Positions 56,018 to 64,000 of a stretch of 64,000 bases of DNA are shown here, piece by piece. Positions within the stretch are counted from its first letter, which is position 1. Each line of letters opens with the position of its first letter. The stretch comes from Barnesiella viscericola DSM 18177. Its GTDB lineage: Bacteria > Bacteroidota > Bacteroidia > Bacteroidales > Barnesiellaceae. The stretch lies in NCBI RefSeq assembly GCF_000512915.1, contig NZ_CP007034.1, positions 1,240,001-1,304,000 of the forward strand. The letters are read 5' to 3'. The translations under genes were made by a program, and so were the position numbers. The notes beneath the pieces were generated by a model, which worked only from the letters and a program-made list of their open reading frames with translations, did not search any database and was not told the DNA's origin.

Positions 56018-58482
56018 ACTACACGACTACCCAAATTGCTACAATCGTCAAAGCCCAGAAAAGGGAATATCAAGATCATATCATCACCGCGCTGCTCACC
56101 GACAGCCGGTCGCTCACCTTCCCCGAGGAGACGCTCTTCTTTGCCCTCGTGACCGAGCGGAACGACGGCCACCGCTACATCAAGGAGCTCTATCGCAAAG
56201 GAGTGCGCGACTTTGTGGTTGAGCACCCCATTCCCGGCGAAGAGGAGATGGAGGGGGCCAACTTCATCGTCGTCAAGGATACGCTCGCCGCCCTGCAACA
56301 ACTGGCTGCGGCTCATCGTCGCCGGTTCAATATCCCGGTCATCGGGGTCACGGGCAGTAACGGCAAGACTACCGTCAAGGAGTGGCTCTACCAGCTGCTC
56401 CAACCCGACTACAACACCGTGCGTTCGCCCCGCAGCTACAACTCGCAGATTGGTGTACCGCTCTCGGTGTGGCAAATCGGGCCCAAGACCGAGATGGCCA
56501 TCTTCGAGGCCGGTATCTCCCAACCCGACGAGATGGTACATCTCGAAGAGATTATCAAACCCACGCTGGGACTGATTACCAACATCGGCGAGGCTCACCA
56601 GGAGGGGTTCCAGACAATCCAGCAAAAGTGCCTCGAAAAGCTCATCTTGCTGAAAGCCTGCGACTGCATTATCTACGACGGCGACAACAGCCTCATCTGC
56701 GAGTGTGTCGAGAAGCTCTGCTTCGGCTGTCGCGAGATTGCCTGGTCGCGCAAGGACCGCGACAAACCGCTTTACATCTCCAAGATTACCAAAGGGAACG
56801 ACTCGACCAAGATTGACTATACCTACCTGCAATACCACAGCAGCTTCACCATACCCTTTGTCGAGGACGCCTCGATCGAGAACGCCATACACTGCCTGGC
56901 CGTGATGCTCTACTACAACCGTCCGCCCGAGGTTATCGCCGAGCGTATGGCCCGCCTCACGCCGGTAGCCATGCGTATGGAGGTGAAGGAGGGCATCAAC
57001 AACTGCCTCATCATCAACGACAGCTACAACTCCGACATCAACTCGCTCACCATCGCTCTCGACTTCCAGAACCGCCGCGCTGCTGCCAAAGGCATGCGCC
57101 GCACCCTCATTCTCTCCGACATCTACCAGACGGGACTTCCCCCTGCCAGTCTCTACCGCAAGGTGGCCGACATCATTCTGCACAAGGGCATCGAGCGGCT
57201 TATCGGCATCGGGCCGGTCATCTCGGACAATGCCTACCTCTTCAACCTCGAAAAGGAGTTCTACCCCTCGACCGAGAGCTTCCTCTCCCAGTTCGATCCG
57301 GCCGATTTCCACAACGAGCTGATATTGATCAAGGGGGCCCGCGAGTTCCATTTCGAGCTCATCTCCGAGACCCTCGAACTGAAACAGCACGAGACGATTC
57401 TCGAAGTCAACCTCGACGCCATCGTTCACAACTATAACCTGTTCAAGTCGAAACTGCACCCCCAGACCAAAATCATCTGCATGGTCAAAGCCTTCGGCTA
57501 CGGGGCCGGATCCTACGAACTGGCCAAGACGCTGCAAGACCGCGGAGCCGACTTTCTGGCCGTGGCCGTAGCCGACGAAGGGGCCGAACTACGCAAGGCG
57601 GGCATAACCATGCCTATTCTGGTGATGAACCCCGAGATGAGCAGCTTCCGCACCCTGTTCAGCTACTACCTCGAGCCCGAGATATACAGCTTCGAGCTGT
57701 TGAAAGCCATCATTGCCGAAGGCGAGAAACTGGGGCTGGCCGGCTATCCCGTACACATCAAAATCGACTCGGGCATGCACCGGCTCGGCTTTGAAGAGAA
57801 GGATATGCCCCAAGTAGTCGACATGCTCAACGACCAGACGGTCGTGCTCGCCCGCTCGGTATTCTCGCACTTTGCCGGTAGCGACGAGCCCCGCTTCGAC
57901 GAGTTCTCGCACCAACAGATCGACACCTTCACCCGTTGTGCCGACTACCTGCAACAGCACTCCAAACACAAGATTCTGCGCCACATACTCAACACGGCCG
58001 GCATCCTGCGATTCCCCGAATACCAGATGGACATGGTGCGGCTGGGCATCGGGCTCTACGGCGTCTCGCCCATCGAAGACTCCTGCGGCATCGAGACAGT
58101 GAGCACCTTGAAGACCACCATTCTCCAAATCAAGTCGCTCCCGGCCGGCGAAACCGTGGGCTACGGCCGCAAGGGGGTACTCACCCGCGACTCACGCATC
58201 GCCGCCATTCCCATCGGCTATGCCGACGGTCTGGACCGTCATTTGAGCAACGGCAAAGGGTGTGTAGTGGTGAACGGCAAGCGAGCCCCCATCGTGGGCA
58301 ACATCTGCATGGACGTATGCATGATCGACGTGACCGACATCGATTGCCAGCCGGGCGACCGGGTCGAGATATTCGGCGAACAGCTGCCCGTGACCGAGAT
58401 TGCCGAGACCCTCGGCACCATACCCTACGAGATTCTCACCTCGGTATCGACCCGCGTAAAACGCATCTATTACCGGGAGTAA
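56014..58482 (+). CDS. Bifunctional MurF-alanine racemase
   Basis: 822 aa. Residues 1 to about 450 form a MurF-type ligase with the ATP loop GVTGSNGKTTVK (111-122) and an EAGISQPDEM segment. From about 455 an alanine racemase follows: LEVNLDAIVHNYNLF and the PLP Lys492 in CMVKAFGYGAG (in place of the usual KADAYGHG), with IKIDSGMHRLGF, VGYGRKG and a catalytic Tyr region near the C-terminus. The fusion supplies D-Ala to the same pathway: racemase, Ddl, then addition of D-Ala-D-Ala by MurF. This fusion is known in Bacteroidota. It overlaps the GSCFA gene by 4 nt. Confidence 0.96.
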   Translation: MNYTTTQIATIVKAQKREYQDHIITALLTDSRSLTFPEETLFFALVTERNDGHRYIKELYRKGVRDFVVEHPIPGEEEMEGANFIVVKDTLAALQQLAAAHRRRFNIPVIGVTGSNGKTTVKEWLYQLLQPDYNTVRSPRSYNSQIGVPLSVWQIGPKTEMAIFEAGISQPDEMVHLEEIIKPTLGLITNIGEAHQEGFQTIQQKCLEKLILLKACDCIIYDGDNSLICECVEKLCFGCREIAWSRKDRDKPLYISKITKGNDSTKIDYTYLQYHSSFTIPFVEDASIENAIHCLAVMLYYNRPPEVIAERMARLTPVAMRMEVKEGINNCLIINDSYNSDINSLTIALDFQNRRAAAKGMRRTLILSDIYQTGLPPASLYRKVADIILHKGIERLIGIGPVISDNAYLFNLEKEFYPSTESFLSQFDPADFHNELILIKGAREFHFELISETLELKQHETILEVNLDAIVHNYNLFKSKLHPQTKIICMVKAFGYGAGSYELAKTLQDRGADFLAVAVADEGAELRKAGITMPILVMNPEMSSFRTLFSYYLEPEIYSFELLKAIIAEGEKLGLAGYPVHIKIDSGMHRLGFEEKDMPQVVDMLNDQTVVLARSVFSHFAGSDEPRFDEFSHQQIDTFTRCADYLQQHSKHKILRHILNTAGILRFPEYQMDMVRLGIGLYGVSPIEDSCGIETVSTLKTTILQIKSLPAGETVGYGRKGVLTRDSRIAAIPIGYADGLDRHLSNGKGCVVVNGKRAPIVGNICMDVCMIDVTDIDCQPGDRVEIFGEQLPVTEIAETLGTIPYEILTSVSTRVKRIYYRE

Positions 58483-58519
58483 CCGCACACCGCCAAGTTA
58501 TACCCGACAAACTCTTACA

Positions 58520-58555
58520 CAGCCCCGCAGCGCCACACGGCACCCTGCGGGGCTG
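58520..58555. repeat. GC-rich hairpin after murF-alr
   Basis: CAGCCCCGCAG (58520-58530) pairs perfectly with 58545-58555. No T tract follows. It lies between the convergent murF-alr and RNase E/G genes. Confidence 0.65.
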
Positions 58556-58660
58556 CTCCATTTCCGGGATAAAGGAAAGAAAAGGAAACACCTCGGAGGC
58601 CCAAGGTGTGGTGAGAAGGGCAAAGTACCAGTACCCTGTAAAAAAGAGTCTCGAACCCGG

Positions 58661-58696
58661 CAAAAAAAGAGCGGGACCACCGGTGGTGGTCCCGCT
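58661..58696 (-). terminator. Terminator of the HU-bL38-RNase operon
   Basis: A perfect 12-bp stem (AGCGGGACCACC with 58685-58696, 3-nt loop) followed on the minus strand by a T7 run (complement of 58662-58668). It lies 25 nt after the RNase gene stop. Confidence 0.85.
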
Positions 58697-58720
58697 ACAA
58701 CCCAGAGGCAACGAGGCCTC

Positions 58721-60295
58721 TCACTTCTTGATGTCAATCTCTTCTTTCAGGTCAATCTCGTTTTTCTCGGCATCGAAGAACTTATATTCGAGATAAGCGA
58801 GCGACTGATTGGGTATCACCTTCATCTGGAAGGTATACTTGCAGCGCCATTTCATTTTCAGAGAGAAAACTCCCTGATTGATGTAAGCCGCTACGAAAGG
58901 ATGCACGTGTAAAGTGAACTTCTTGATTTTCAACTTGTACACCAAATAATGAATCTTCGACTCCAACACATCGGTAAAGAGCAGGGAGGGAGGAATGGTG
59001 CCTTTACCGTGGCAAGTCGGGCAATCTTCGCTGGTAATGATATCGAGGGCCGGACGCACCCGCTGGCGGGTGATTTGCATCAGCCCGAACTTGCTCAACG
59101 GCAAGATGTTGTGTCGGGCACGGTCGTTGGCCATCAGTTCGCGCATGCGATCATACAACTTCTGACGATTCTCGGCTTCGTCCATATCGATATAATCGAT
59201 CACGATAATTCCGCCCATATCACGCAACCGCAGTTGCCGGGCAATTTCTTCGGCCGCGTTCATGTTCACATCGAGCGCATTGCTCTCCTGGTCGGAGGAG
59301 GCTTTTGAGCGGTTGCCGCTATTCACATCAATCACGTGCAACGCCTCGGTATGCTCGATAATGACATACGCTCCGCTTTTGAATGAGACAGTTTTTCCTA
59401 ACGAAGATTTAATCTGCTTGGTAATGGCAAAGTTGTCGAAAATGGGTAGTTCGCCCTCATACAGCTTGACAATATCCTTGCGATCGGGAGCGATGAGACT
59501 CACGTAATTGCGAATCTGGTTATAGGTCTCCTTGTCGTTGACATAGATATTTTCAAACGACGGGCTGAAAATGTCGCGCAACAGCCCCACGGTACGTCCT
59601 GTCTCTTCATAGACGAGCGAGGGCAGTTTCGCCTTTTGCAACTTCACCAACATATCTTCCCAACACTTCACCAACGTTTTGAGCTCGTTGTTCAATTCGG
59701 CCACCCGTTTCCCCTCGGCTACCGTGCGCACAATCACCCCGAAATTGCGGGGCTTTATGCTCTGAATCAACTGCCTGAGGCGGAGTTTCTCCTCATTCGA
59801 CTTGATTTTCTGCGACACCGATACCTTGTCCGAGAACGGTATCAGCACCAGAAAGCGGCCGGCAAAAGAGATTTCGGCCGTCAACCGGGGGCCTTTCGAC
59901 GAAATGGGTTCCTTGGCAATCTGTACCAGAACCTCCTGGCCCACCTTCAAGGCATCGTTAATCGTGCCGTCCTTTTCAATATCGGGCAGCAGATTGAACT
60001 TGGGGAGTGACAACACCCGCTTGCGGTCGGCAAGCGACTGTTTCAAGAACTTGGCACTCGAATTGTACTGAGTACCCAAATCGAGATAGTGCAGGAAAGC
60101 ATCCTTTTCGTAACCTACATCGACAAACGCAGCGTTGAGTCCCGGCATCAGCTTCTTGACCCGGCCCAAATAGATGTCGCCCACCGAAAACGATATGTTT
60201 CGGGCCTCCTTTTGGAGCTCGACCAATCGATTGTTCTCGAGCAGTGCAATAGAAATCTCTTTGGGTTGTACATCTACTACAAGTTCGCTGGTCAT
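58721..60295 (-). CDS. rng: Ribonuclease E/G family endoribonuclease
   Basis: 524 aa. An S1-like RNA-binding domain (FSVGDIYLGRVKKLMPGLNAAFVDVG) precedes the catalytic region with the metal-binding Asp residues (VIDVNSGNRSK and IVIDYIDMDEAENR). The zinc-link motif is CPTCHGKG, and the C-terminus is a short mixed domain without the long RNase E scaffold. Such RNase G-type enzymes cut rRNA and mRNA 5' ends. It is third in HU-bL38-rng, 201 nt after bL38, and followed by a terminator. Confidence 0.95.
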   Translation of the reverse strand: MTSELVVDVQPKEISIALLENNRLVELQKEARNISFSVGDIYLGRVKKLMPGLNAAFVDVGYEKDAFLHYLDLGTQYNSSAKFLKQSLADRKRVLSLPKFNLLPDIEKDGTINDALKVGQEVLVQIAKEPISSKGPRLTAEISFAGRFLVLIPFSDKVSVSQKIKSNEEKLRLRQLIQSIKPRNFGVIVRTVAEGKRVAELNNELKTLVKCWEDMLVKLQKAKLPSLVYEETGRTVGLLRDIFSPSFENIYVNDKETYNQIRNYVSLIAPDRKDIVKLYEGELPIFDNFAITKQIKSSLGKTVSFKSGAYVIIEHTEALHVIDVNSGNRSKASSDQESNALDVNMNAAEEIARQLRLRDMGGIIVIDYIDMDEAENRQKLYDRMRELMANDRARHNILPLSKFGLMQITRQRVRPALDIITSEDCPTCHGKGTIPPSLLFTDVLESKIHYLVYKLKIKKFTLHVHPFVAAYINQGVFSLKMKWRCKYTFQMKVIPNQSLAYLEYKFFDAEKNEIDLKEEIDIKK

Positions 60296-60496
60296 AAGTT
60301 GTGATTTATAGATTACTGTTTGTCAAGCGGCATGCCTGCGCATCGTTTTACACACCACACAGCCATTCCGCCGAATACATTTTATCCCCCCTTTCGAGGG
60401 CATAATTTCGTGTCGATAAAGCAAAGAACAAATCCAATGCCTCGAAACGCATCAAATTTGTTCTTTGTGTGCTGTCATTTATTGAGCAGACAGACA

Positions 60497-60586
60497 TTAT
60501 TTCTTCTTATGTCTGTTCTTTCTCAATCTTTTTTTGCGTTTGTGAGTAGCCATCTTGTGGCCTTTTCTTTTCTTTCCACTCGGCAT
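60497..60586 (-). CDS. Ribosomal protein bL38 (AURKAIP1/COX24-like), 29 aa
   Basis: This 29-codon gene is far below normal ORF cut-offs. It reads MPSGKKRKGHKMATHKRKK and then RLRKNRHKKK: nearly all Lys, Arg, His and Gly. By recollection it matches the AURKAIP1/COX24-type small basic protein conserved in Bacteroidota and described in the Flavobacterium johnsoniae ribosome as bL38, a relative of mitochondrial mS38. It lies on the same strand between HU (48 nt upstream) and RNase E/G, in what looks like a nucleic-acid-related operon. The near-identity to the expected sequence makes chance very unlikely. Confidence 0.9.
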   Translation of the reverse strand: MPSGKKRKGHKMATHKRKKRLRKNRHKKK

Positions 60587-60633
60587 AACGATATGTTTTA
60601 AAGATTAATATTTAATTGCGTTTGTTTTCAAAC

Positions 60634-60906
60634 TTATTTTACCTCACCCATGAAGGTTTTAGCCGGCTTGAAAGCGGGGATATTGTGGGCGGGAATAATA
60701 ATGGTCGTATTCTTGGAAATATTGCGAGCCGTCTTTTGAGCTCTTTTCTTTACGATGAAGCTGCCGAAGCCTCTCAAATATACGTTTTCACCTTTTGCCA
60801 AAGAACCCTTCACGGTCTCCATAAATTTTTCAACGGTTTCAAGAACAACAGCTTTTTCGATACCTGTGTTTTTAGAAATTTCGTTTACAATGTCAGCCTT
60901 TGTCAT
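60634..60906 (-). CDS. hup: HU-family DNA-binding protein
   Basis: 90 aa, exact HU size. The helical dimer half (MTKADIVNEISKNTGIEKA) and the beta-arm region with VYLRGFGSFIVKKRAQKTARN and the conserved tip (TTIIIPAHNIPAFKPAK) are complete. HU bends and compacts DNA. It is first in HU-bL38-rng. A TATATTTG promoter box lies at 60961-60968. Confidence 0.97.
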   Translation of the reverse strand: MTKADIVNEISKNTGIEKAVVLETVEKFMETVKGSLAKGENVYLRGFGSFIVKKRAQKTARNISKNTTIIIPAHNIPAFKPAKTFMGEVK

Positions 60907-60960
60907 TTTTGTATAAATTATAATTATGTACTAATATATTGTTTTTAATTTTTTGGACTG

Positions 60961-60968
60961 CAAATATA
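60961..60968 (-). promoter_or_regulatory. HU promoter -7 box
   Basis: The minus strand reads TATATTTG, a full match 55 nt before the HU ATG. TTTG (complement of 60993-60996) is 24 nt upstream. Confidence 0.6.
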
Positions 60969-61293
60969 TAGCTTTTTGCCCATCTAAAAAAGCAAAAGCC
61001 TCTTTTTTTGCAAATAAAAGTAGTCCGGGGGAAATCCAAGGATTACGGTGCAAATATCGCATTTATTTTTCTATTTCGGTACATTTCTGACCATTTATTC
61101 AACCGAAAGAGCTGTTTTTTACCACTCTTGGCACAAACCTCTGCACCATACTACCTTCCTCGAAAAATTTCACAGGCAGAGAACTATCAGCCAATTTAAC
61201 TAAATAAAATTAAAAATATATGCAGCAACACACAATCTCCTCCAAATCCGGATTTATTTCAGTATCTTCGACCTGTAAATTTTTAATTCTCAC
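60969..61293. other. Intergenic stretch between HU and the CNNM/CorC gene
   Basis: This AT-rich stretch has no convincing ORF, RNA or long repeat. It contains upstream promoter sequence for HU (minus) and, near 61262, TATCTTCG, a 7-of-8 box that may serve the plus-strand CNNM/CorC gene 25 nt later. I see nothing else I can support. Confidence 0.5.
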
Positions 61294-62574
61294 ATGGAAA
61301 TTTTCATTATAGTACTTCTTATTCTTTGTAACGGAGTACTCTCTATGTCCGAAATCGCCCTGGTTTCGGCCCGAAAAGTCAAACTCGAAAACAGCGCTAA
61401 AAAGGGGAGCAAAGCCGCACAGTCGGCCCTGAAACTCTCGCAAGACCCCGACCGATTCCTCTCTACCGTACAAATAGGCATCACCCTCATCGGGATTCTT
61501 ACCGGTCTCTATTCGGGCGACAAGCTGGCCGGCGACCTGGCCGGTGTGCTGGCCCAAAGTCCCGCACTGGAACCCTATGCCCTGAGCATATCGAAAGCCA
61601 TCATCGTCATCATCGTCACCTACCTCACCCTCATCATCGGCGAACTGGTGCCCAAGCGCATCGGTATGATAGCGGCCGAACAGGTGGCCAAGGTGGTATC
61701 GCGCCCCATGTCGTGGCTCTCGCTCATCGCCGCCCCCTTTGTGTGGATTCTTACCAAGAGCACGGCCGGGGTGTGTCAGTTTCTGGGACTCTCGTCGCAA
61801 AAGGAGGGCATTACCGAAGACGAAATCAAGGCCATCGTGCGCGAAGGGACCGAAGACGGCAGCGTGCAGGAGGTGGAACAGGATATTGTCGAGCGGGTAT
61901 TCAATCTGGGCGACCGCAACATCTCGTCAATCATGACCCACCGCAGCGACCTGGTATGCCTCGACGTACAGGACGACAACGCCACCCTCAAATCGAAAAT
62001 CATTCACGACCTGCACGCCGTCTATCCGCTGTGCGAAGACAGCCTCGACGACATCATCGGCATCGTGTCGCTGAAAGAGCTTTTTGCCAAAATCGACGAC
62101 CCCACATTCAACATCAGGGAGGTGGCCGAGACGCCCTATTTCCTGCCCGAGAACATGAGTGTCTATACCGCCATGGAGCGGCTACGCACCGAGAATCACC
62201 GCTACGGACTGGTGACCGACGAGTTTGGCAGCATCGAGGGCATCGTCACCCTCAGCGACGTGCTGGGCGCCCTGGTGGGTTCAGCCTCGGCCGGACCGTC
62301 GGCCGACATCATCACCCGCGACGACGGCTCGTGCCTCATCGACGGGCAATGCTCGTTCTACGACTTTCTCGACCACTACGACATGACCGACCGCTACCAG
62401 GAGTTCAACTACAACACGCTGAGCGGACTCATTCTCGAACTGCTGCAACACATTCCCACCGAGGGCGAAAAAGTGGACTGGCTCTGCTTCACCCTCGAAA
62501 TCGTCGACATGGACGGTGCCCGCATCGACAAGGTGCTGGTACACAAGCACGAGACCCCTCAGGAAGAGAACTAG
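61294..62574 (+). CDS. CNNM/CorC-type transporter-associated protein (hemolysin family)
   Basis: 426 aa. An N-terminal DUF21/CNNM membrane domain with three or four helices (about 1-150, with LSMSEIALVSARKVKLE and GELVPKRIGM) is followed by a CBS-pair (DIVERVFNLGDRNISSIMTHRSDL, YPLCEDSLDDIIGIV and GLVTDEFGSIEGIVTLSDVLGALVG). A C-terminal CorC_HlyC domain (YNTLSGLILELLQHIP) closes the protein. Relatives move or sense Mg2+; the haemolysin name is historical. The gene has its own unit and is not linked to neighbours. Confidence 0.92.
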   Translation: MEIFIIVLLILCNGVLSMSEIALVSARKVKLENSAKKGSKAAQSALKLSQDPDRFLSTVQIGITLIGILTGLYSGDKLAGDLAGVLAQSPALEPYALSISKAIIVIIVTYLTLIIGELVPKRIGMIAAEQVAKVVSRPMSWLSLIAAPFVWILTKSTAGVCQFLGLSSQKEGITEDEIKAIVREGTEDGSVQEVEQDIVERVFNLGDRNISSIMTHRSDLVCLDVQDDNATLKSKIIHDLHAVYPLCEDSLDDIIGIVSLKELFAKIDDPTFNIREVAETPYFLPENMSVYTAMERLRTENHRYGLVTDEFGSIEGIVTLSDVLGALVGSASAGPSADIITRDDGSCLIDGQCSFYDFLDHYDMTDRYQEFNYNTLSGLILELLQHIPTEGEKVDWLCFTLEIVDMDGARIDKVLVHKHETPQEEN

Positions 62575-62742
62575 CCCATCTCTCCCTGGTTTTACCCATA
62601 AGCACGGGGCAAACCTCCTGTTGTCAGGTAAGGTCTGCCCCGTACGCTTTCCACGGCTGCTTCCCCAACGACAGGAACCGCCGATGCCTTCCACGGGTGC
62701 CCCTCCCTTTCCACCCCACTTGCGATTGTGCAAAAAAGGTCT

Positions 62743-62750
62743 TACCTTTG
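62743..62750 (+). promoter_or_regulatory. yhhQ-queF promoter -7 box
   Basis: TACCTTTG is a full match. It predicts a start near 62757 and a leader of about 80 nt that holds the riboswitch. Confidence 0.65.
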
Positions 62751-62779
62751 CGCCCGAAAAAACAAATTGTATAACCAGC

Positions 62780-62801
62780 GAGGAGCTGCAACAGGCTCCT
62801 C
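62780..62801 (+). repeat. 7-bp hairpin upstream of the riboswitch
   Basis: GAGGAGC (62780-62786) pairs perfectly with 62795-62801 around an 8-nt loop (TGCAACAG) in the leader. It may shield or support the downstream pseudoknot; its role is unknown. Confidence 0.55.
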
Positions 62802-62834
62802 CCGTGTGCTTGAACACCACGTAAAAAACAAGGA
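62801..62834 (+). promoter_or_regulatory. preQ1-I-like riboswitch
   Basis: The leader folds as a compact pseudoknot. P1 is CGTG (62803-62806) with CACG (62818-62821). The P1 loop starts CTTG (62809-62812) and continues AACAC, which corresponds to the CTAGCTACAC of known preQ1-I aptamers. An A-rich tail (TAAAAAA) leads to CAAG (62829-62832), which can pair with CTTG as P2. CAAG overlaps the ribosome-binding AAGGA (62830-62834), so ligand binding should block translation. It lies directly before yhhQ and queF, both preQ1-pathway genes. The call rests on structure and context, not a search. Confidence 0.75.
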
Positions 62835-62837
62835 ATC

Positions 62838-63521
62838 ATGAATCGTACCGTATCTCTGCCCTTCCTCGTGATGGGCGTCGTATTCTGTGTGTGCCTCATC
62901 TGCTCCAACCTGCTCGAAGTGAAGATGGTTTCACTCGGAGGCATCACCGCAACCGCCGGACTCATTGTCTTTCCCATCTCCTACATCATCAACGACTGCA
63001 TCGCCGAGGTGTGGGGCTACCGCAAGGCACGGCTCATCATCTGGCTGGGCTTCCTCATGAATCTGCTGGCCGTTCTTTTTATCCAACTGGCCATTGTCCT
63101 GCCCTCGGCCCCGTTCTGGGAAGGGCAAAGCGCCTTCGAGGCCACCTTCTCCTCCACGCCCCGCATCTTGCTGGCCAGCTTCATCGCCTTTCTGGCCGGG
63201 TCGTTCCTCAACGCCTATGTGATGAGCAAGATGAAAATATCGAGCGGAGGCAAATACTTCTCGCTGCGGGCCATCGCCTCGACCATCGTGGGCGAGAGTG
63301 CCGACTCGCTGCTCTTCTTCCCCATCGCCTTCGGGGGCGTGGTACCGGTCAAGGAGCTCATCGTGCTCATCGTCACCCAGGCCTGCCTCAAAACAGCCTA
63401 CGAAATCATTATTCTGCCGGTTACCATTCGGGTGGTGCGACTGGTCAAGCGCATCGACGGCAGCGACGTCTACGACCGGCAGGTATCCTACAACATCTTC
63501 AAAATAAAAGAAATACAATAA
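62838..63521 (+). CDS. yhhQ: YhhQ/QueT-type queuosine precursor transporter (VUT family)
   Basis: 227 aa with about six membrane helices. The family stretches MVSLGGITATAGLIVFPISYIINDCIAEVWGYR and ISSGGKYFSLRAIASTIVGESADSLLFFPIAF (here given in two parts of at most 20 residues: MVSLGGITATAGLIVFPISY and SGGKYFSLRAIASTIVGES) are clear. YhhQ imports preQ0 and preQ1, precursors of the tRNA base queuosine. A preQ1-I-like riboswitch overlaps its ribosome-binding site, and queF starts 9 nt downstream, so uptake and reduction of precursors are controlled together. Confidence 0.95.
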   Translation: MNRTVSLPFLVMGVVFCVCLICSNLLEVKMVSLGGITATAGLIVFPISYIINDCIAEVWGYRKARLIIWLGFLMNLLAVLFIQLAIVLPSAPFWEGQSAFEATFSSTPRILLASFIAFLAGSFLNAYVMSKMKISSGGKYFSLRAIASTIVGESADSLLFFPIAFGGVVPVKELIVLIVTQACLKTAYEIIILPVTIRVVRLVKRIDGSDVYDRQVSYNIFKIKEIQ

Positions 63522-63530
63522 CTCATCAAT

Positions 63531-63986
63531 ATGGAATCGAAAGAACCTCAATTGACTTTACTGGGGCATAAGACCACCTATCGGCAGGACTATGCCCCCG
63601 AGGTGTTGGAGACCTTCACCAACAAACACCCCGAAAACGACTACTGGGTGCGCTTCAACTGCCCCGAGTTTACCAGCCTCTGCCCCATCACTGGCCAGCC
63701 CGACTTTGCCACCATACAAATCGACTACATTCCCGGCGAACGCATGGTCGAGAGCAAGAGCTTGAAGCTCTACCTGTTCAGTTTTCGCAACCACGGAGCC
63801 TTCCACGAAGACTGCGTGAACATCATCATGAAGGACCTCATCAAGCTCATGGAGCCCAAATACATCGAGGTGACCGGCTTTTTCACACCCCGCGGCGGCA
63901 TCAGCATCTACCCCTACTGCAACTACGGACGCCCCGGCACCGAGTATGAGGCGATGGCCCGCCAGCGGTTGCAGAGCCACCGGTAA
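63531..63986 (+). CDS. queF: QueF, NADPH-dependent 7-cyano-7-deazaguanine reductase
   Basis: 151 aa, the short (type I) QueF. The catalytic Cys51 ([13 protein letters not shown]) and Asp58 are present, with the NADPH-binding ESKSLKLYL and the substrate [13 protein letters not shown] region. It reduces preQ0 to preQ1, the step before transglycosylase (Tgt) exchange into tRNA. It follows yhhQ by 9 nt and shares the riboswitch-controlled transcript. A complete stop codon lies at 63984-63986. Confidence 0.96.
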   Translation: MESKEPQLTLLGHKTTYRQDYAPEVLETFTNKHPENDYWVRFNCPEFTSLCPITGQPDFATIQIDYIPGERMVESKSLKLYLFSFRNHGAFHEDCVNIIMKDLIKLMEPKYIEVTGFFTPRGGISIYPYCNYGRPGTEYEAMARQRLQSHR

Positions 63987-64000
63987 AATGCCCTGAGAGC

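Overview
The window is 64 kb of a GC-rich Bacteroidales-type chromosome (phylum Bacteroidota). The evidence is a SusC/SusD outer-membrane pair, GH92 and GH125 mannosidases, GSCFA and DUF4919/DUF3316-type proteins, a fused MurF-alanine racemase, many lipoproteins, and the Bacteroidota promoter pattern (a -7 box TAnnTTTG, here mostly TATCTTTG, TATATTTG or TACCTTTG, often with TTTG about 20 nt upstream). Shine-Dalgarno sites are mostly weak. I did not assign a genus. I see no rRNA, insertion sequence, integrase or CRISPR array; this is mostly housekeeping chromosome with a few accessory islands.

Layout. 1-3.6 kb (minus): purH-mreB-mreC-mreD (mreD cut by the window edge). 3.8-9 kb (plus): SusC, SusD and a flavodoxin. 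9.2-10.7 kb (minus): a CPA1 antiporter with a TrkA-C domain. 10.9-14.6 kb (plus): gnd-zwf-pgl, the oxidative pentose phosphate pathway. trmD (minus) overlaps the 3' end of pgl. 15.4-17.4 kb: a YbiT-type ABC-F protein with a decayed second ATPase site, then a Dabb protein. 17.5-17.7 kb (minus): a hidden 43-aa ORF with a palindromic operator-like site. 17.9-20.7 kb: metA and a U32 protein. 21-23.1 kb: a secreted trypsin-like protease and a lipoprotein. 23.2-26.2 kb (minus): a Dna2-like nuclease-helicase. 26.4-30 kb (minus): ligA, an uncharacterised gene and dapA. 30.2-33.8 kb (plus): an alpha/beta hydrolase, a membrane-anchored Mur ligase and ddl. 34-37.3 kb (minus): a frameshifted periplasmic protein, then ruvX-def-ettA. 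37.5-41.3 kb: GH92 and GH125 mannosidases behind tandem promoters, followed by a candidate small RNA. 41.7-48 kb (minus): a clan GH-A glycosidase, tRNA-Leu(UAG), and parC-DUF3316-S41 protease. 48.3-53.4 kb (plus): glyS-lemA-FKBP lipoprotein, phoU, a DUF4919 protein and slyD. 53.4-54.8 kb (minus): three overlapping uncharacterised genes. 55-58.5 kb: a GSCFA protein and murF-alr. 58.7-60.9 kb (minus): HU, a hidden 29-aa ribosomal protein bL38 and RNase E/G. 61.3-64 kb (plus): a CNNM/CorC-type protein, then a preQ1-I-like riboswitch controlling a queuosine-precursor transporter and queF.

Themes. Cell-envelope genes recur: Mre proteins, two Mur ligases, Ddl, alanine racemase and DapA. Translation genes also recur: two ABC-F proteins, GlyRS, TrmD, Def, bL38 and queuosine supply. 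The points most worth following up are the riboswitch-transporter-QueF unit, the hidden bL38 and 43-aa genes, the three-gene overlapping module at 53.4-54.8 kb, the membrane-anchored Mur ligase operon, the YbiT-like ABC-F with an inactive-looking NBD2, the small RNA at about 41.5 kb, and the MetA residue that predicts acetyl-CoA use.
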